The notes: a model not told the origin generated them from the sequence alone. A stretch of 64,000 bases of DNA from Toxoplasma gondii ME49 (GCF_000006565.2 NC_031475.1:2395190-2459189); one strand, 5' to 3'. Counted from the first letter of the stretch, positions 35,036-46,970 are shown. Translations and numbers: made by a program.

Positions 35036-37999
35036 ATGAATGGCGAATGCGGCGAAAGGGAGCAGATCGTCGAGGTGTGGGAACACAACCTTGGTGAGGA
35101 TCCTTTCTTTTCAAAAGTTCTTCAGTCTGTGGAGGAGCCGTGACCAACGAAGCCACTCCGCAGAGTGTGCAGTTCCGTACGCAGAAATTTTCCGTACTCT
35201 GGGCTCTTCGCGATGCACGAGCTGCAGTGCTCCGCTGTTCAACTCCAAAGACCCTCAACAGCGTACTCCGACACCTTTTCTCATATATACATATGTATAC
35301 ATATATATACATATGTATACATATATATCTACATAGCCATTACCATGCATATGTGTATGCATCTGTATGCATGTTTGTATGCGTATGCCAGTGTGTGTGC
35401 TTAGGGGTAAGGCAATATGTTGCCTCGTGAAAAGTCTTTGTGCGATACCTACGCATGCGTTTCTGTGTCGGACGATGCGATTCTTTTATTGTTCCATCCC
35501 GTTGGACTTTTTTCGAGTGAGCGCGGAGTGTGTTGGGGTGATGAACGGCCAGTCTGTTGTTTTTTTGTGCGTCTTGCAGAGGAGGAATTTGCACGCATCC
35601 GCGATGTGGTGGAACGATTCCAGTATATTGCTATGGTGAGTGCTCTCTTCTCTGCGTTGGATTTCTCGCAGTCGCGCCCGAACTCGGGGACAGAAACTTT
35701 CCACTCGCTCTCTCCATAGATGCGCCTTTGTACAGCTGCAGCCACATTTGCGTCTCCGACTTGCGCGTCGATACGCATATATTTGTATATATATTTGTAT
35801 AAATATATTTGTATAAATATATTTGTATAAATATATTTGTGTAACTATATTTGTATATATATTTGTATAAATATATGTGTATATATATTTGTATAAATGT
35901 ATTTGTATAACTATATTTGTATAACTATATTTGTATAACTATATTTGTATAACTATATTTGTATAAATATATTTGTGTATATATATATATATATTTGTAT
36001 ATGCATAGGTAGATACGTCGTGCGTGTGGATGTGTCGCTGCATGTTTTTTTTTCTTGAGGAGCCCCCGCCCCCCCCGAGGATGTGTGCCGAGGAACGGCT
36101 GTGCGTGAGCGTTTTGCTTTTTTCCGCGTCTCGCGCTTTTTTTCCCTCGGTTTCGGTCAAGGGAGAGCTCTGGTGTCCAGCAGTGGCGGAAGACGTCTTG
36201 TGCTGAGATGGCGTCGAGTTCACGACCGCGCGTTTCTTGGAGTTGCGGCTGTTTTCCAGGATACGGAGTTCCCGGGGATTGTGGCGCGGCCGACGGGGAA
36301 CGTGACGGACTACAATTACCAAACGGTGAAGTACAATGTGGATCTGTTGAAGGTGATTCAGTTGGGGATCACGTTCGCAGACGCGGACGGAAACTTGGCG
36401 GAGGGGACTTCGACATGGCAGTTTAACTTCCGGTTCGACCTGAACGAGGACATGTACGCGCAGGACTCGATCGACTTTCTGAAGCAGAGTGGGATCGACT
36501 TCGACAAGCAGCAGAAGAAGGGCATCGACGTGCAAGACTTTGGGGAGTTGATCATGAACTCTGGACTTGTGATGAACGAGGACGTCAAGTGGATCTCCTT
36601 CCACGGCTGCTACGACTTTGGCTACCTCCTCAAGTTGCTGACATGTGCTCCGCTGCCGCACTCCGAGGCGCAGTTCTTCGAGCTCCTCCACGACTTCTTC
36701 CCCTCGCTGTACGACATCAAGTACCTGCTGCGCTCGATACACAACTTCAACCTCTCGGGCGGCTGCTCGCTGCAGAAGATCGCCGAGCACCTGCAAGTCA
36801 CGCGCGTCGGCCCGCAGCACCAGGCGGGCAGCGACTCGCTCGTCACCTGTCGTACCTTCTTCAAGCTCGTCGAGCTCTACTTCGACAGCAGCATCGACGA
36901 CTGCGGATACTCGGGCGTCATCTACGGCCTCGGCATGAGCATCCCGAAGCGCGGCGGAAGCAACCAACACTTGCCGCCTGTCTCTTCGAGGTCTTCCGAC
37001 AGCCTCGGCCGCGGTGCTCGTCCTGGAAAGACCCGCGCCCCCAACGACGACGGCGACGACACCGCCGGTTCCGGCGCGTCGAACGCGGCGACCTCGGCCG
37101 CGCCGGGCCGTATGTTGAGCGGGACTTCGAGCTCGAGTTTCAGCGGAGTGGGAACGGGCGGCGGGGCTGCGGCGCAGGCAGGAATGACTCACGGAAACCA
37201 TGTGCCTTTTCATGCCGGCCATTCGGCGCAGCCCGGCGCCGGTCACCACCTGCTCAACGCGCACCCGCTGAGCTTCTCGGGGTCCTCGGGGCCTTCGGCG
37301 TCGACTCCCGAGTTCGTCCCTGCGGCTCTCGCGAACAACTTGCATGCGAGCCAGCACCTGCCACTGTCGAATGCGTCGCTGTCGCTCTTGGCGGCGCCCA
37401 ATCCCGACATGGCCGCGACTCACGGCTCTTTCCTGCTGAGCGCGGCCGGGCCTCAGGGCGCGCCCGCGTCGACTCTTCACTCGAAGGCCTCGCGGCAGGT
37501 TCTGGGGGCGAGTGGCGCGGCGCCGGGGACGTCCTCCGCGACGCACTTGCGGTCGCAGCGCGGGAACCTCGCTGCGGGGCTCTTGTCGGGCTCCGGAGGC
37601 CCGCAGCTCTTTGGGCTCCAAACTGCAGTTCCGACCGCGGTCGCGGCGGGCCCCGGCGACTCGGCCGGCGGGCCCCAGGGCACGCACGCAGAGAACGCGT
37701 TCGAGGCGGGGCGGGGCGCGCTGCGACTGCCGCTCGCAGGCGGGACTCGCGAGAGCTGCGGGCGCTCCGCTTCGTTCCTCGGCCAAGAGAGAGACAGAAG
37801 CCAGGCGACGCAAGGCCTGGCAGGCAGCGGACTCCTGGTGCTGCAGCAGGTAGCGAATGGAGGCGTCGGGTCCGGCGAGGGGGCGGAGACAGCTGGGGCG
37901 AAGAGTGTGGGGACTTTCGGGGGCAACTTGTGGGGTGGCGCGAACGCTGGCGAGGAAGAGAGGAAGAAGTCGGGCACGGGGACCAACGCGCAGGAGTAG
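35036..37999 (+). CDS. CAF1: CAF1/CNOT7-type poly(A)-specific ribonuclease (CCR4-NOT deadenylase)
   Basis: Three exons: 35036-35093, 35580-35635, 36260-37999 (TAG), joined phases 1 and 0, giving 617 aa. The N-terminus IVEVWEHNLEEEFARIRDVV matches ICEVWACNLDEEMKKIRQVI of CNOT7. This DEDD-family 3'-5' exonuclease shortens mRNA poly(A) tails within CCR4-NOT. All catalytic residues are present: D39 and E41 (AMDTEFPG), D157 (FHGCYDFGY), H225 and D230 (GPQHQAGSDSL). The catalytic core ends near residue 275. The remaining ~340 residues are Gly/Ala/Ser/His-rich low complexity with no recognised domain, whereas animal CNOT7 ends near residue 285. Exon 3 is strikingly GC-rich at third positions, and this leaves a long antisense frame that is not a gene. 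The start codon has a fair context and there is no better upstream methionine in frame. Confidence 0.95.
35279..35336. repeat. TATACATATG microsatellite in CAF1 intron 1
   Basis: Repeats of ATATATACATATGTATAC in the intron 35094-35579. Confidence 0.85.
35776..36006. repeat. 14-bp AT-rich minisatellite in CAF1 intron 2
   Basis: About 16 tandem copies of AAATATATTTGTAT / AACTATATTTGTAT. Variants are grouped: an AAAT version first, then a run of AACT copies, then AAAT again. It lies in the intron 35636-36259. Confidence 0.93.
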
Positions 38000-38790
38000 T
38001 AGTAGAGAGAAGATGAGTCCTGTGAAAGGTACGCGGGGGATGACGATCTTCGGTGGATTTTGTAGGTATCCTATAAGCAAGGCTGTCATGCAGATCTAGG
38101 TCTCGCATGCAAAAAGCATCTATATCTCCACAGATGAGATCCCGAGCCCCCACCCTGTCGTGGAGAAGAAAGTGCGTCTGTCGAGGGACACCGTCTCTGC
38201 GGGATGGTCGTCGAGGCGGAAAAGAAACAGAGGACGGACATGGGGTCGCCTCGCGCTGTCTCCGTATGTTCGCATGCGCCGATGGTGCCCGGAGGAGAAG
38301 CCGATGTAGAGTTCTGGAGAGTTCACTTAGAGCGGGAGAGAGCGACTCGGTTTTTTCCGAATGAGACGCGCGGAGATGATGGAGTGCATGCGCGTTTGCG
38401 CCGCAGTCTTGTCGAGAATGTGAGAAGCGACAGGCACGCTCATGGGAGGGAACGCGAGCCTCTGCTCGGGTGTCTGTACACCTTCGACGCAGGAGAGAGG
38501 TCATCCCGCGTTCTGTACCCGAGAGAGAGAGGGAAGAAGAGTTAGGCTCCAGAAGATGTCTCGCGCAGGACGGGCGAAGGGCGCCCTGGGGTACGAAGTT
38601 GAATGCGATTCTCGTTTGATTTTTTTTCATATGAAAAAAAACACAGCCTTCAATTCCTGAGGAACAGCGTTCTCACGCGAAGCGGCCGTTCCCTGCAAAC
38701 GAATGTGTACACCCCGCTACTGCCAAAGTCCAGAGATGCCACAGACCAGCTCGGAGCTGGACAGATAGAGGTTTCATGTCACTGCACCTC

Positions 38791-38896
38791 GTCACAGCTT
38801 CGCGCTTCCTTTTCGTTATACCGAGTCACAGTTCCTTTTCGTTATACCAAGTCACAGTTCCTTTTCGTTATACTAAGTCACAGTTCCTTTTCGTTG
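38791..38896. repeat. 26-bp minisatellite
   Basis: Three near-perfect 26-bp units beginning GTCACAGTTCCTTTTCGTTA at 38825, 38851 and 38877 (the last truncated after TTTTCGTT), preceded by a degenerate longer unit from 38791. Confidence 0.92.
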
Positions 38897-39640
38897 CAGG
38901 ACAGCACTCTTCCTTCTCTGTTTTTCGCGGCCGCAAAGCGACATTTCTAGCTGCTCCGTCGAGTCTGCGTCTGAATCGTTTTTGAGTCGTGGAGAGGCGG
39001 ACAGGGCAAAGCTGGCCCATCGCGTTTCTTGTTCCAGTCGAGTTCCACGGGAGTTGCTTGTGGAGGAAAAAGTTTTGCGTCTCTGCGATACTCTGGTCGA
39101 CATGCATGCGCATTAAGAAGCCATCCACCAGCTTTTCTGGATAGGCTGGCTTCTCTGCGCTTCGAAGAAGCGAGAAAAAAAGCTACTCGATCAGAGCGTC
39201 TCAAAAGTTTCTACTTTCTCGGCTGCAGTCTCCAAAGCAATTAGTCGACACGAGACATATACATATATATATATTATATTTGCACTCGATCACCGCGTTT
39301 CTTCCATATATGTTTCAGTGCACCTCTGCAGAAACGTATCTTGTACATATATGGAGTCCGTTTGTCTCGGCAGTGTTGGAACGCCGCGACGTTTCTTCAC
39401 ACGAGAGAGAGGCCTGCTGTTGCTCCTTACACCTTCCACGGTTTTTCCACCGAGGCTCGACTGTAGAAGTCCGACCGCGTTCAGATCAGAAGAATGTTTT
39501 ACAGAAACTGTTGAGAGGAGACGGAAGAGAGGAGAGCCTCTGCTGTCACTGGAGGACTCCGAGAGGCTGCAAGACAACGAGAACGAAGGCGCAACATATC
39601 GATGCGCGCATGTGTAGGCGCTCGCTGTATCGTGAGTTGC

Positions 39641-39736
39641 ATGCAGCGGGGAAGAAGGAGTTTTTATCGCTCCGGAGAAAGAATCCCATTTGGGCGCATT
39701 TTGCTTCACTTGAACAGATTTTCTCCTCAACTTTGC
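39641..39736 (+). CDS. Candidate first exon of the helical-repeat gene (Arg-rich leader)
   Basis: ATG at 39641 opens a 32-codon stretch MQRGRRSFYRSGERIPFGRI followed by LLHLNRFSPQLC, ending at a strong GTAAGT donor at 39737 in phase 0. The peptide is rich in Arg, Ser and hydrophobic residues and lacks acidic ones apart from one Glu, as in mitochondrial presequences. A phase-0 acceptor in the downstream frame exists near 40551. The link is inference; the exon could be spurious. Confidence 0.3.
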
Positions 39737-40156
39737 GTAAGTTTCTCCCTCAATTTCGTCGCCTTCTCATTACCGTCAGATTCGTTCTCGCGCCTGTCTC
39801 CGTTCGCGCGCGACTCTGCTGTGTCCTCCTCTCTCGCGTCTCCGTATTTCCCCGTTTCGCATGCGCCTCGCGCTTCGTCTTCGTGGAGCTTTTTGCTTTG
39901 CCTCAAGTGAGAAAGAGACAGTCGATCTCGAGGCCTCGCGCTGTCCGGACACCGCAGTGTCCGAGTTGCTTGCAGCGCTGCATGCAGTTGCTGTCTCAAA
40001 TCGAGAGAGCGGAACGAAAGAGAGAACTTTCCCCTCAAACAGGATGTGAGCGCCGGAGACGCAGATGGACACAAGGCCAGTCCAGTCTGCGTCTTCTTCC
40101 TTCTCGCTGAGTCGAATGCGAGAAGAAGGAATAAGACTCGACACAGAACAGAAGGA

Positions 40157-40222
40157 AGAGTTCTCTTCTCGAGTTCTCTTCTCGAGTTCTCTTCTCGAGT
40201 TCTCTTCTCGAGTTCTCTTCTC
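40157..40222. repeat. 13-bp minisatellite (TTCTCTTCTCGAG)n
   Basis: Five perfect tandem copies, each with an XhoI-like CTCGAG overlap, upstream of the helical-repeat gene. An open frame from 40065 runs through it, but coding is doubtful. Confidence 0.92.
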
Positions 40223-40922
40223 TGGCGCACCTTCTTCGCACTTTACAACGGAAAGAGAAATACGAGAGGCAACGTTCTGTTCTCGCGCTTCAGAGCCTCA
40301 GATTTCAACAAAGATGAGGGAGAACTGTTCGCGTCTTTCCTGGACGCGGGAGAGCGACATGCGTCGACGTAGAGCGACCTTCTCTAAAGGAGTTCCTTCT
40401 CTCCCCATTCTTCTCGTCTCCTCTTCTCTTCTCGCAAGACCTACGAGCTCTCGTTGCCGGAGAAGTCTCGATCGCCTTTGGTCTTCTTCATTTTCTCCCG
40501 CCTTCCACTCTCCTCGTCCTCTCTCTCTTTCTCCTCATGCATGTAAAGAGTCTCGTGGATGGCGGAGACAAACGTCTGCCGCATGCAGCGGCGAGACAGA
40601 CCAACGTCAAGCCTCCTATGGAAGAAGGGCACCAGGCACCCCAGTCTTCGATGTACCAACGCGTTGTCTCTCTTTTCGCTCTTCCCCTTTCCTTTCACCC
40701 TCACTTTCCTTGTCCTTTCCCTCGACCTCACCTTCTCCTCGCCATTCTTGCTCCTCCTCTTCTTTTTCATCTTCCTCCTCTTCTTGCTCTCTCTCTTCAT
40801 CTTCTTCCTCGTCTTCTTCTTCTTCTTTCTCAGCTTTCTCTGAAGTTTTCTTTTCTCTGTCTCTTTCGTCGCGCCGCTTGTCGCCGCGTACCCGCGAGAG
40901 GCGCCGAGAGGTGGAGGCCCTC

Positions 40923-42456
40923 ATGCAGCCGAAGCACCCTCTTGTGAAGGCTGTGAAGCAAACAGCGAGTCCTCACCTTCCCAAGTATTTGCAGGAATTC
41001 GCGCTGCACCAGCAGGATGCAAGAAATCTCTGGAAAACGAGACTTGCCGCGAGTTCCCCAGTCCACCAGGCGCATGCAACAACCCAGGCAGGTACGAACA
41101 TCGCGGAACACTGGAAGCCGAAGCTCAGAGATATGCTGCTGTATCTCTCACGCTCTTCAGAGACGTATCTGCCTCCCAATGTACATCGACCTGCATGCAG
41201 GCATCTCTCTCTCTGTCTCTCACTGCTTCTCTCTCTCTCTCTCTCACTGCTTCTCTCTGTCTCTTTCTCTCACTGCTTCTCTGTGTCTCGCTGTCTCTCA
41301 CTGCTTCTCTGTGTCTCGCTGTCTCTCACTGCTTCTCTCTGTCTCGCTGTCTCTCACTGATTCGCTCTGTGTCTGAGTATCATTATGTCGTTATCTCTCT
41401 CTGCGTAGATGCTTGTGAAATGGTTGAGCGTTTTCATGTAGGTGCCTTTGCGCATGCAGCAAAGAGACCAGCGGGGAATGCGTCTCCAACTTCGCCGCAT
41501 CCTGCTCACATGGACGCTTCTCTTGTGGCTTCTACCGCTGCCGACCTCTCGCGCATGCGGAATGGAAACGAGGCTCTCTGGACGGCTTTGGAGCGCAGAG
41601 CATTGCAGGTGAGAGAATGGCTAGCAGACAGCCGCTCGCGTTTCTGCTCGTCTGCGTAACCTGGGCCAGGGGATCAACGAGCCTTCTGTCTCGTTTCGAA
41701 GGTTAAGCGCATGCACTCAAGTGGTGGACGAACCGCTCCGAAATCAAGAAACACAGGGCGAATATCGACACTGGCACAGCCAGAGGTATGCATGCAACGA
41801 GAGGGAGATTTTCCAGAAGATCCTTTTACACTGTATGTCTCTCGCATACGTTCGTACAGACCAGCCGCGCGCAGCCAAGTGTCTACACCAAATTCTGCAC
41901 AGGATCTCCCCCCATCCGAACTGTACTGAGATTGGAACATATTTACATATATATATATATATATATAATATGTAAAAGAGCATGTGACCAGCGGTGTTTA
42001 CCTGGAGTCGGACAATCGACTCTAGTACTGATGCACATGTCCTGACGTCAAAAAAGTCTACGTATCTATCTTTGTCTCCCTGTCTCTTTCGTGTACATGG
42101 TTACATATATATATATATATATGTATATGTATATATCTGCTTAAAAGGTATATATATTTATGAGTACATGTGACGTTTGTGGGCGGAAGCTTGTCTGTTA
42201 TTCTGTTAGTTGCGACCGCTGTTCGAGCCGAAGGAAATTTCTGTTTTTTTGAGCGCCCTGAGTCGGATGCGGCGATTCCCTCCGGAGGTGTTTAAAGCGT
42301 TCGCGCCTGTGGCCACACAAAAAATCGTCTACTTCAACTCGGTAAGATTGTCTTTCTTTTTCCACCTGCGTGCGTTTCGCAGAAGAAACATTTCTTTCTT
42401 GTCCCTCAAAACACTGCCCACACAGCCGCGCCATCCATATATACATATACATATAC

Positions 42457-42490
<34 letters not shown>

Positions 42491-43199
42491 CTGTACAGCT
42501 ACATAGACATGTACCTCTAACTGCGTAGACATCCATCCATACATATATGTCTGTGTCTGTCTCTCTGTCGGTAAGTTTATGTACATGAATTTCTGTGTAC
42601 GCATAGCCTTCGTCGTTTCGGTGAACATGCATGGAGAGTCGCGTCGAGGAGCGTGCATGCGCATGCGTCGAGACTGGGCCGGCTGCCTGCCTGTGGCTCG
42701 AACGTTTGTCTCCAGAGTCACCTCTGCATGCTCCTCTCGGCTTATGCAAAGAGCCGTGTGGAGCCAGGTCCAGAGTTCCTCGCGGCCGTTCGCCAGCAAC
42801 TGCTTCACCGCCTCGCTCTCCGGGAACTCCAGAGCCCCGTGGAACTCGCCATGCTTGTCAACGCCCTCGTCAAATTGAAGGTACCCTTGCGCTTGTCTCA
42901 GAACTCGCCTCTCTCCAGTGGGTGCTCGCGCGCGTTCTCGCCACTCTGCAGAGACCGCACTGTGGCGGTTCTCGTCTCTGCGCAGAGAGGGCAGAGTGCG
43001 AGTCTCCAGGATGTTTTCCTTTGTTTTTGTGGCGACGAGTTCACAGTGCATGCGCTGCGTTAGACATGCGCCCCTGTCTTCCGTTTGATGTGACGAAAGC
43101 CAAGGGAGCTCAAGCCGCATGCGGACTCGCAGGTTCCTTTGCAAGTCGGTATGAAAGGAACGCGCAAGTGGGTACAGGTGCACACAGAGAGAAATATAC

Positions 43200-43252
<53 letters not shown>

Positions 43253-45697
43253 CATATATATAGACAAGCCGACGCCTTGAGAGATGGGGATATCTTTATA
43301 CAGGTCGAGAGGGGAGAGCAGCGAGAGAGGTCGAGGCATAGGGCGATTTGGAAATTTCCAGACGCCTACAGAGCGACAGGTCCTCTTTGGCTATCTAAAT
43401 ATATGGCTTTGACTTTTCAGCTGTGCGAGGATCGAGGCTTAGTCGAGAGAGTCGCACAACATGTTCGTCAGCGTCTCTCTGTTGAAGACTTTCACATCCG
43501 AGAACTCGCCGTCCTCGCCTCCGCCTTTGCGGCTGTGAACTACTCGGATCTCGCTCTTTTCAGTCACATTGCGGGTAAGCGAAAAAACCCCCTTTCTGCG
43601 ATTGCTGTGTGTCTCGAGCGGCGCGACTCGACATGGCCCGGTCTCTTCTGTTTCCGTTGTTTCCGTTGTTTCCGTTGGAGTTCTGTCTGCTCCTGGGTGC
43701 GTGAGTAAGTACGCAAGTACGCTCGCTGCCTGGCTTTTTCCATCGGAAGCGACCGAGCTCGCTGTTGCGCCTTGCCTCTCTGCGTTTCGCTCTATCAGCT
43801 CCGGTGTGCGCGCCCTGTCTAGAGCTCTCAAACCATGCCTGTGTACGCGGCAACGCGTTTCTGCAGGACTCCACTGTGAGGCGCGACCACTGCTTCTCTC
43901 GGTTTCGCCCACAACGCTTTCTTCCCTCGACGCCTGCACCTTCCTATCCACATGCACCTGCTTCTGGATGCGCTTGCTTTTGCATGCCTGCACACAGACG
44001 CAGCGGTGGAGACGATCAACGAGGCAACTCCAGTGGAGCTGGCGCGTCTGCTTCAGGCGTTTTCCTCTGTGTCGCCTTCGACGGCCCTCGGCGGCCTCGA
44101 GGAAGAACAGGAGCGCATTGCTCAGAGCGAGAGGAGACGAAAGAAGCTGGAGGCTCTTTTGGAAGTTTGCGTTGCATGTGCGAGAGAGAAGATCGCCTTC
44201 ATGAGTGCAGACGAGCTTCTCCTTTCGGCCAACGCACTGGGACAGGCTTTCTCCGTTACCGCCTCGCCAGCGCTTCGAGACGATGTTGCGGCGCTTCTCG
44301 CAAGCATGAGGTGAGCAGCGAAACGGCAAAAAGGAAAGGGATGGAAACGTCGAAGACCTGCAGTGGTTTCAGATCTGATACCTCACCACGGACGGAGCGG
44401 CGTTGAAGAGAAACCTCAGAAGAAGAGGCGCGCGCGCGAGAAGGCTCGGAGTATACAGGGCGCTTCCCTTATGAAGCTCTGCTGCGTGCGAGCTGCGCAG
44501 ATATCTGTCGGCATTCCGAGCGTTTTCAAGGACTGAGAAACCTGGACCTTTCCTCTCGTCTTCTTCTCGATGTGTGCCTCCACGCTGTGTTTCTCGGCGA
44601 CCCCCAACCTCCACCGCCCTCCGCGATTGTTTCAACTGCTTCCGGCTGTACAGGTCCCTGGCCGTCGCGAGTCTCGCGGTCTTCAGTTTGAGCCAAATTT
44701 CTTCGCTTCTTTTCTCCTTCTCGCGATGGAAGCAGCCGTTCCCGCCTGCGGAGCTTCTACGTGTGGTGGACCGCCTGGGCGCTTTGACCTCTTCGGACGC
44801 TGTTTCCGGCGCTCGACATGGAAGCTCGCAGATCTCGCAGACTCGCCTGCCAGCTGAACTGGCCTCTACACAGATATCCATTCTCTTCTTCCTGAACCTG
44901 CTTCTCCAGTCTTCGCCTTCGTCGACCTCGGGGACTGCCGCAGCGTCTGGCGCCGCAGCGACGAGGGCAAAGACTCTTCAAGGGGTCCGGCGGCTGATGC
45001 GCACGTGGACCCCCAACATATTTCTCTCTTTCGCGCCTTCGCCTCTGGTCAACTCTTCGCTCGCGACAGAGAGACAGCTGGGCGAAGGCGAGACTCGCCT
45101 GCGAGCGCGGACCGCGGCCGCAGGGTCTGCGGAAGAGGCCGACTGTGGCGGGGAGACACCGGGACGAGGACCGCCTGCAGCCGTCCAGGACCTTCTTCGA
45201 CTGCTGGAGGCGTTCGTTGGACTTCGGTGAGACATGCGACAAAGCAGACAACCTGCGGCGTCTCTGCTCTTGACACTCGAGTCGAGCAACGTTCCGTGCA
45301 GCCTTGCTTTCAGAGAAAGGCACCCTCCATGTTAGCCGACGCAAAGAGCGGGTGTGCTTCCAGAAACATATTTATATGTTCATGTGAAGTCATGCATGCA
45401 GTCGCAGTAGGGATATATGTCTCCCTCTCAGTATACATATACATATATATATATAAATATATATAAATATATATATATATATGTATGCTGTTTGTGAAAC
45501 TGCGTCTGCTCAGGGATCCTGAAGAGAAAGAAGACGAGCTCTTGTTTCTTCGTGGATTTCAAGAAGCTGTGTTGCGTTGCCACACAGCGATCGATGGACT
45601 GGCGGCATCGCAGTTCCTTTTTCTGCTCGAAGCGCTCCGCCTTCCGGAGGAAGACGACTTCGTTCTGTTGATGAAGGAGAAAAACGCGAAAACGTAA
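40923..45697 (+). CDS. Helical-repeat protein of apicomplexan organellar RNA-binding (RAP/OPR-like) type
   Basis: Eight exons close in frame: 40923-41091, 41460-41608, 42210-42341, 42716-42880, 43421-43574, 43998-44310, 44654-45226, 45514-45697 (TAA), 612 aa from the ATG at 40923. The true start may be farther upstream; the frame is open back to an ATG at 40065, and an Arg-rich candidate exon lies at 39641. Conserved-looking helix pairs recur, such as FEPKEISVFLSALSRMRRF with PPEVFKAFAPVATQKI, HLCMLLSAYAKSR, VELAMLVNALVKLK, IRELAVLASAFAAVNY, PVELARLLQAFSSV and SADELLLSANALGQAF. This pattern (alternating helices around Leu-Ala-Phe-Ala-Lys) is typical of the FASTK/heptatricopeptide-like proteins that bind mitochondrial rRNA or mRNA in apicomplexans. 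I cannot see a C-terminal RAP domain. Family assignment is by pattern; the molecular role is inferred. Confidence 0.68.
41203..41370. repeat. CT-rich minisatellite in intron (TCTCACTGCTTCTCTSTCTC units)
   Basis: Tandem 20-30 bp units built from CTGTCTCTCACTGCTTCTCT with GTGTCTCG additions, in the intron 41092-41459. Confidence 0.88.
41940..42140. repeat. (TA)n microsatellites in intron
   Basis: TA runs at about 41940-41969 and 42104-42140 in the intron 41609-42209. Confidence 0.85.
42438..42492. repeat. (TA)n microsatellite in intron
   Basis: CATATACATATACATA then TA runs in the intron 42342-42715. Confidence 0.88.
43196..43262. repeat. (TA)n microsatellite in intron
   Basis: TATATATACATATATA repeats in the intron 42881-43420. 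Confidence 0.9.
45430..45484. repeat. (TA)n microsatellite in last intron
   Basis: ATATAAATATATATAAATA repeats about 30 bp upstream of the acceptor of the last exon (45514). Confidence 0.88.
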
Positions 45698-45802
45698 ACG
45701 CAAACGCGGAGACAAGAGATTCCCTCGCGCGGCGAGACAGGCTGCCCCGTTTCATGTTCATGAAACCGATCATTGCCGACGCCCTTGCCTACACATTATC
45801 TA

Positions 45803-45805
45803 TCC

Positions 45806-45839
<34 letters not shown>

Positions 45840-45909
45840 GTATATATATATGTATATATATATATATATGTATATATATGTATATATGTATATATATATA
45901 TATATATGC
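45803..45909. repeat. (TA)n/(TATG)n microsatellite
   Basis: Over 100 bp of TATATATGTATATATA repeats just beyond the helical-repeat gene. Confidence 0.93.
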
Positions 45910-46254
45910 ATGCGCTTGCAGTGTACAGATACTAATGTATGTATGTATGATTGTGTGTGTCTGCGCATGTATCTGTATCTGTATATGTGCGCATGTTGCA
46001 TGCAAATGTGTGGCATGTAGGTAAACGAAAACAGCTGAGAATCCGCTTGCAGAAGGCAGTGAACCATTAACAACGCAAAGTTTTCATTTCGCTGGGGCGC
46101 GGCATCATCGTCGGAGTCCTCCGACGGTGCCCGTTAGCCATCTGCACAAACAGAAGCATCTGTCATCAACATAAACTCTCTCGACCTGTGCCTGGCTCTT
46201 CATTCTTCAGCCACCGCTACGTCTACTACTCACGTAGCGCCCTCTGTCTCTCTA

Positions 46255-46260
46255 TAAATA

Positions 46261-46297
<37 letters not shown>

Positions 46298-46304
46298 TCA
46301 TATT
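46255..46304. repeat. (TA)n microsatellite
   Basis: TA runs broken by ACAT and TTCATATTTA. Confidence 0.9.
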
Positions 46305-46970
46305 TACACATGTATTGCTTCCACAGGAGATACCACTGTCTCTGGGGTGTGTGTGCATGTCTCTCTTTCGCCGTAAATATGGCTCTCTCTCTCGCTCTCG
46401 GAATATCTTCGTTCCTGTCTACGCACGAGCCAAATGAGCTTCGGGCCGCTACAGTCGTGGGGTCACTGGTTCCTCGGTATTCACAAGCGGACCATGCGAA
46501 ATCCAGCATTTATTTGTAAATGCAGAAAATCGATCGAAGGAGTTCGTACAGAAGAGCGTGTGCCTTCTCTCTGAAGGGCATCAGTGAATGCGTCGGAAGC
46601 GAGAGCGCGAACGGCAAGGAGACTGCTGGAGCTGTTTTCTCTGCCTTTCGCTTCTCTCTTCCTTCTTTCGCTCTTTTCTTCTCGACTCTCGTTTCTTCTC
46701 GCGCGGCGCTCTGGCGCAGTTTCCTAAACCACATGACTTTTTTCGCAATTTCCAAAAGGCGTTTGACAGGCGACGTCACTCCCTCAAGTGTCTCGTCTTT
46801 GCGCCTAAGACAAGGACAGAGCCGCCGACGCTTGGGCGACCGCAAGTCTCGAAAACTCCATGCACAAACCTTCTGAGAAATAGGCACTCACAAAGCTTCG
46901 AAAACAAGCATATCGAGGCACATGCAAGTGGATACGCTCTCGATACACTTGCTCAGAGACTTCTGCAGAC

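Larger units (their letters stand above)
38000..40922. other. Region between CAF1 and the helical-repeat gene
   Basis: Contains the CAF1 3' UTR, a variant near-palindrome at 38469-38482 (GGTGTCTGTACACC), two minisatellites (38791-38896, 40157-40222) and a serine-coding CT-rich stretch (40680-40860). A candidate upstream exon of the next gene lies at 39641-39736. Confidence 0.5.

Noticed and set aside
36589..38016. 475-codon + strand frame overlapping CAF1
   Set aside because: Alternative frame of the same GC-rich exon; the composition (Arg/Ala/Pro) and lack of homology mark it as a shadow.
35939..38089. 716-codon open frame on the - strand opposite CAF1
   Set aside because: It is the antisense shadow of the GC-rich CAF1 exon 3; its translation is Arg-rich with no family likeness, and it also runs through the AT minisatellite.
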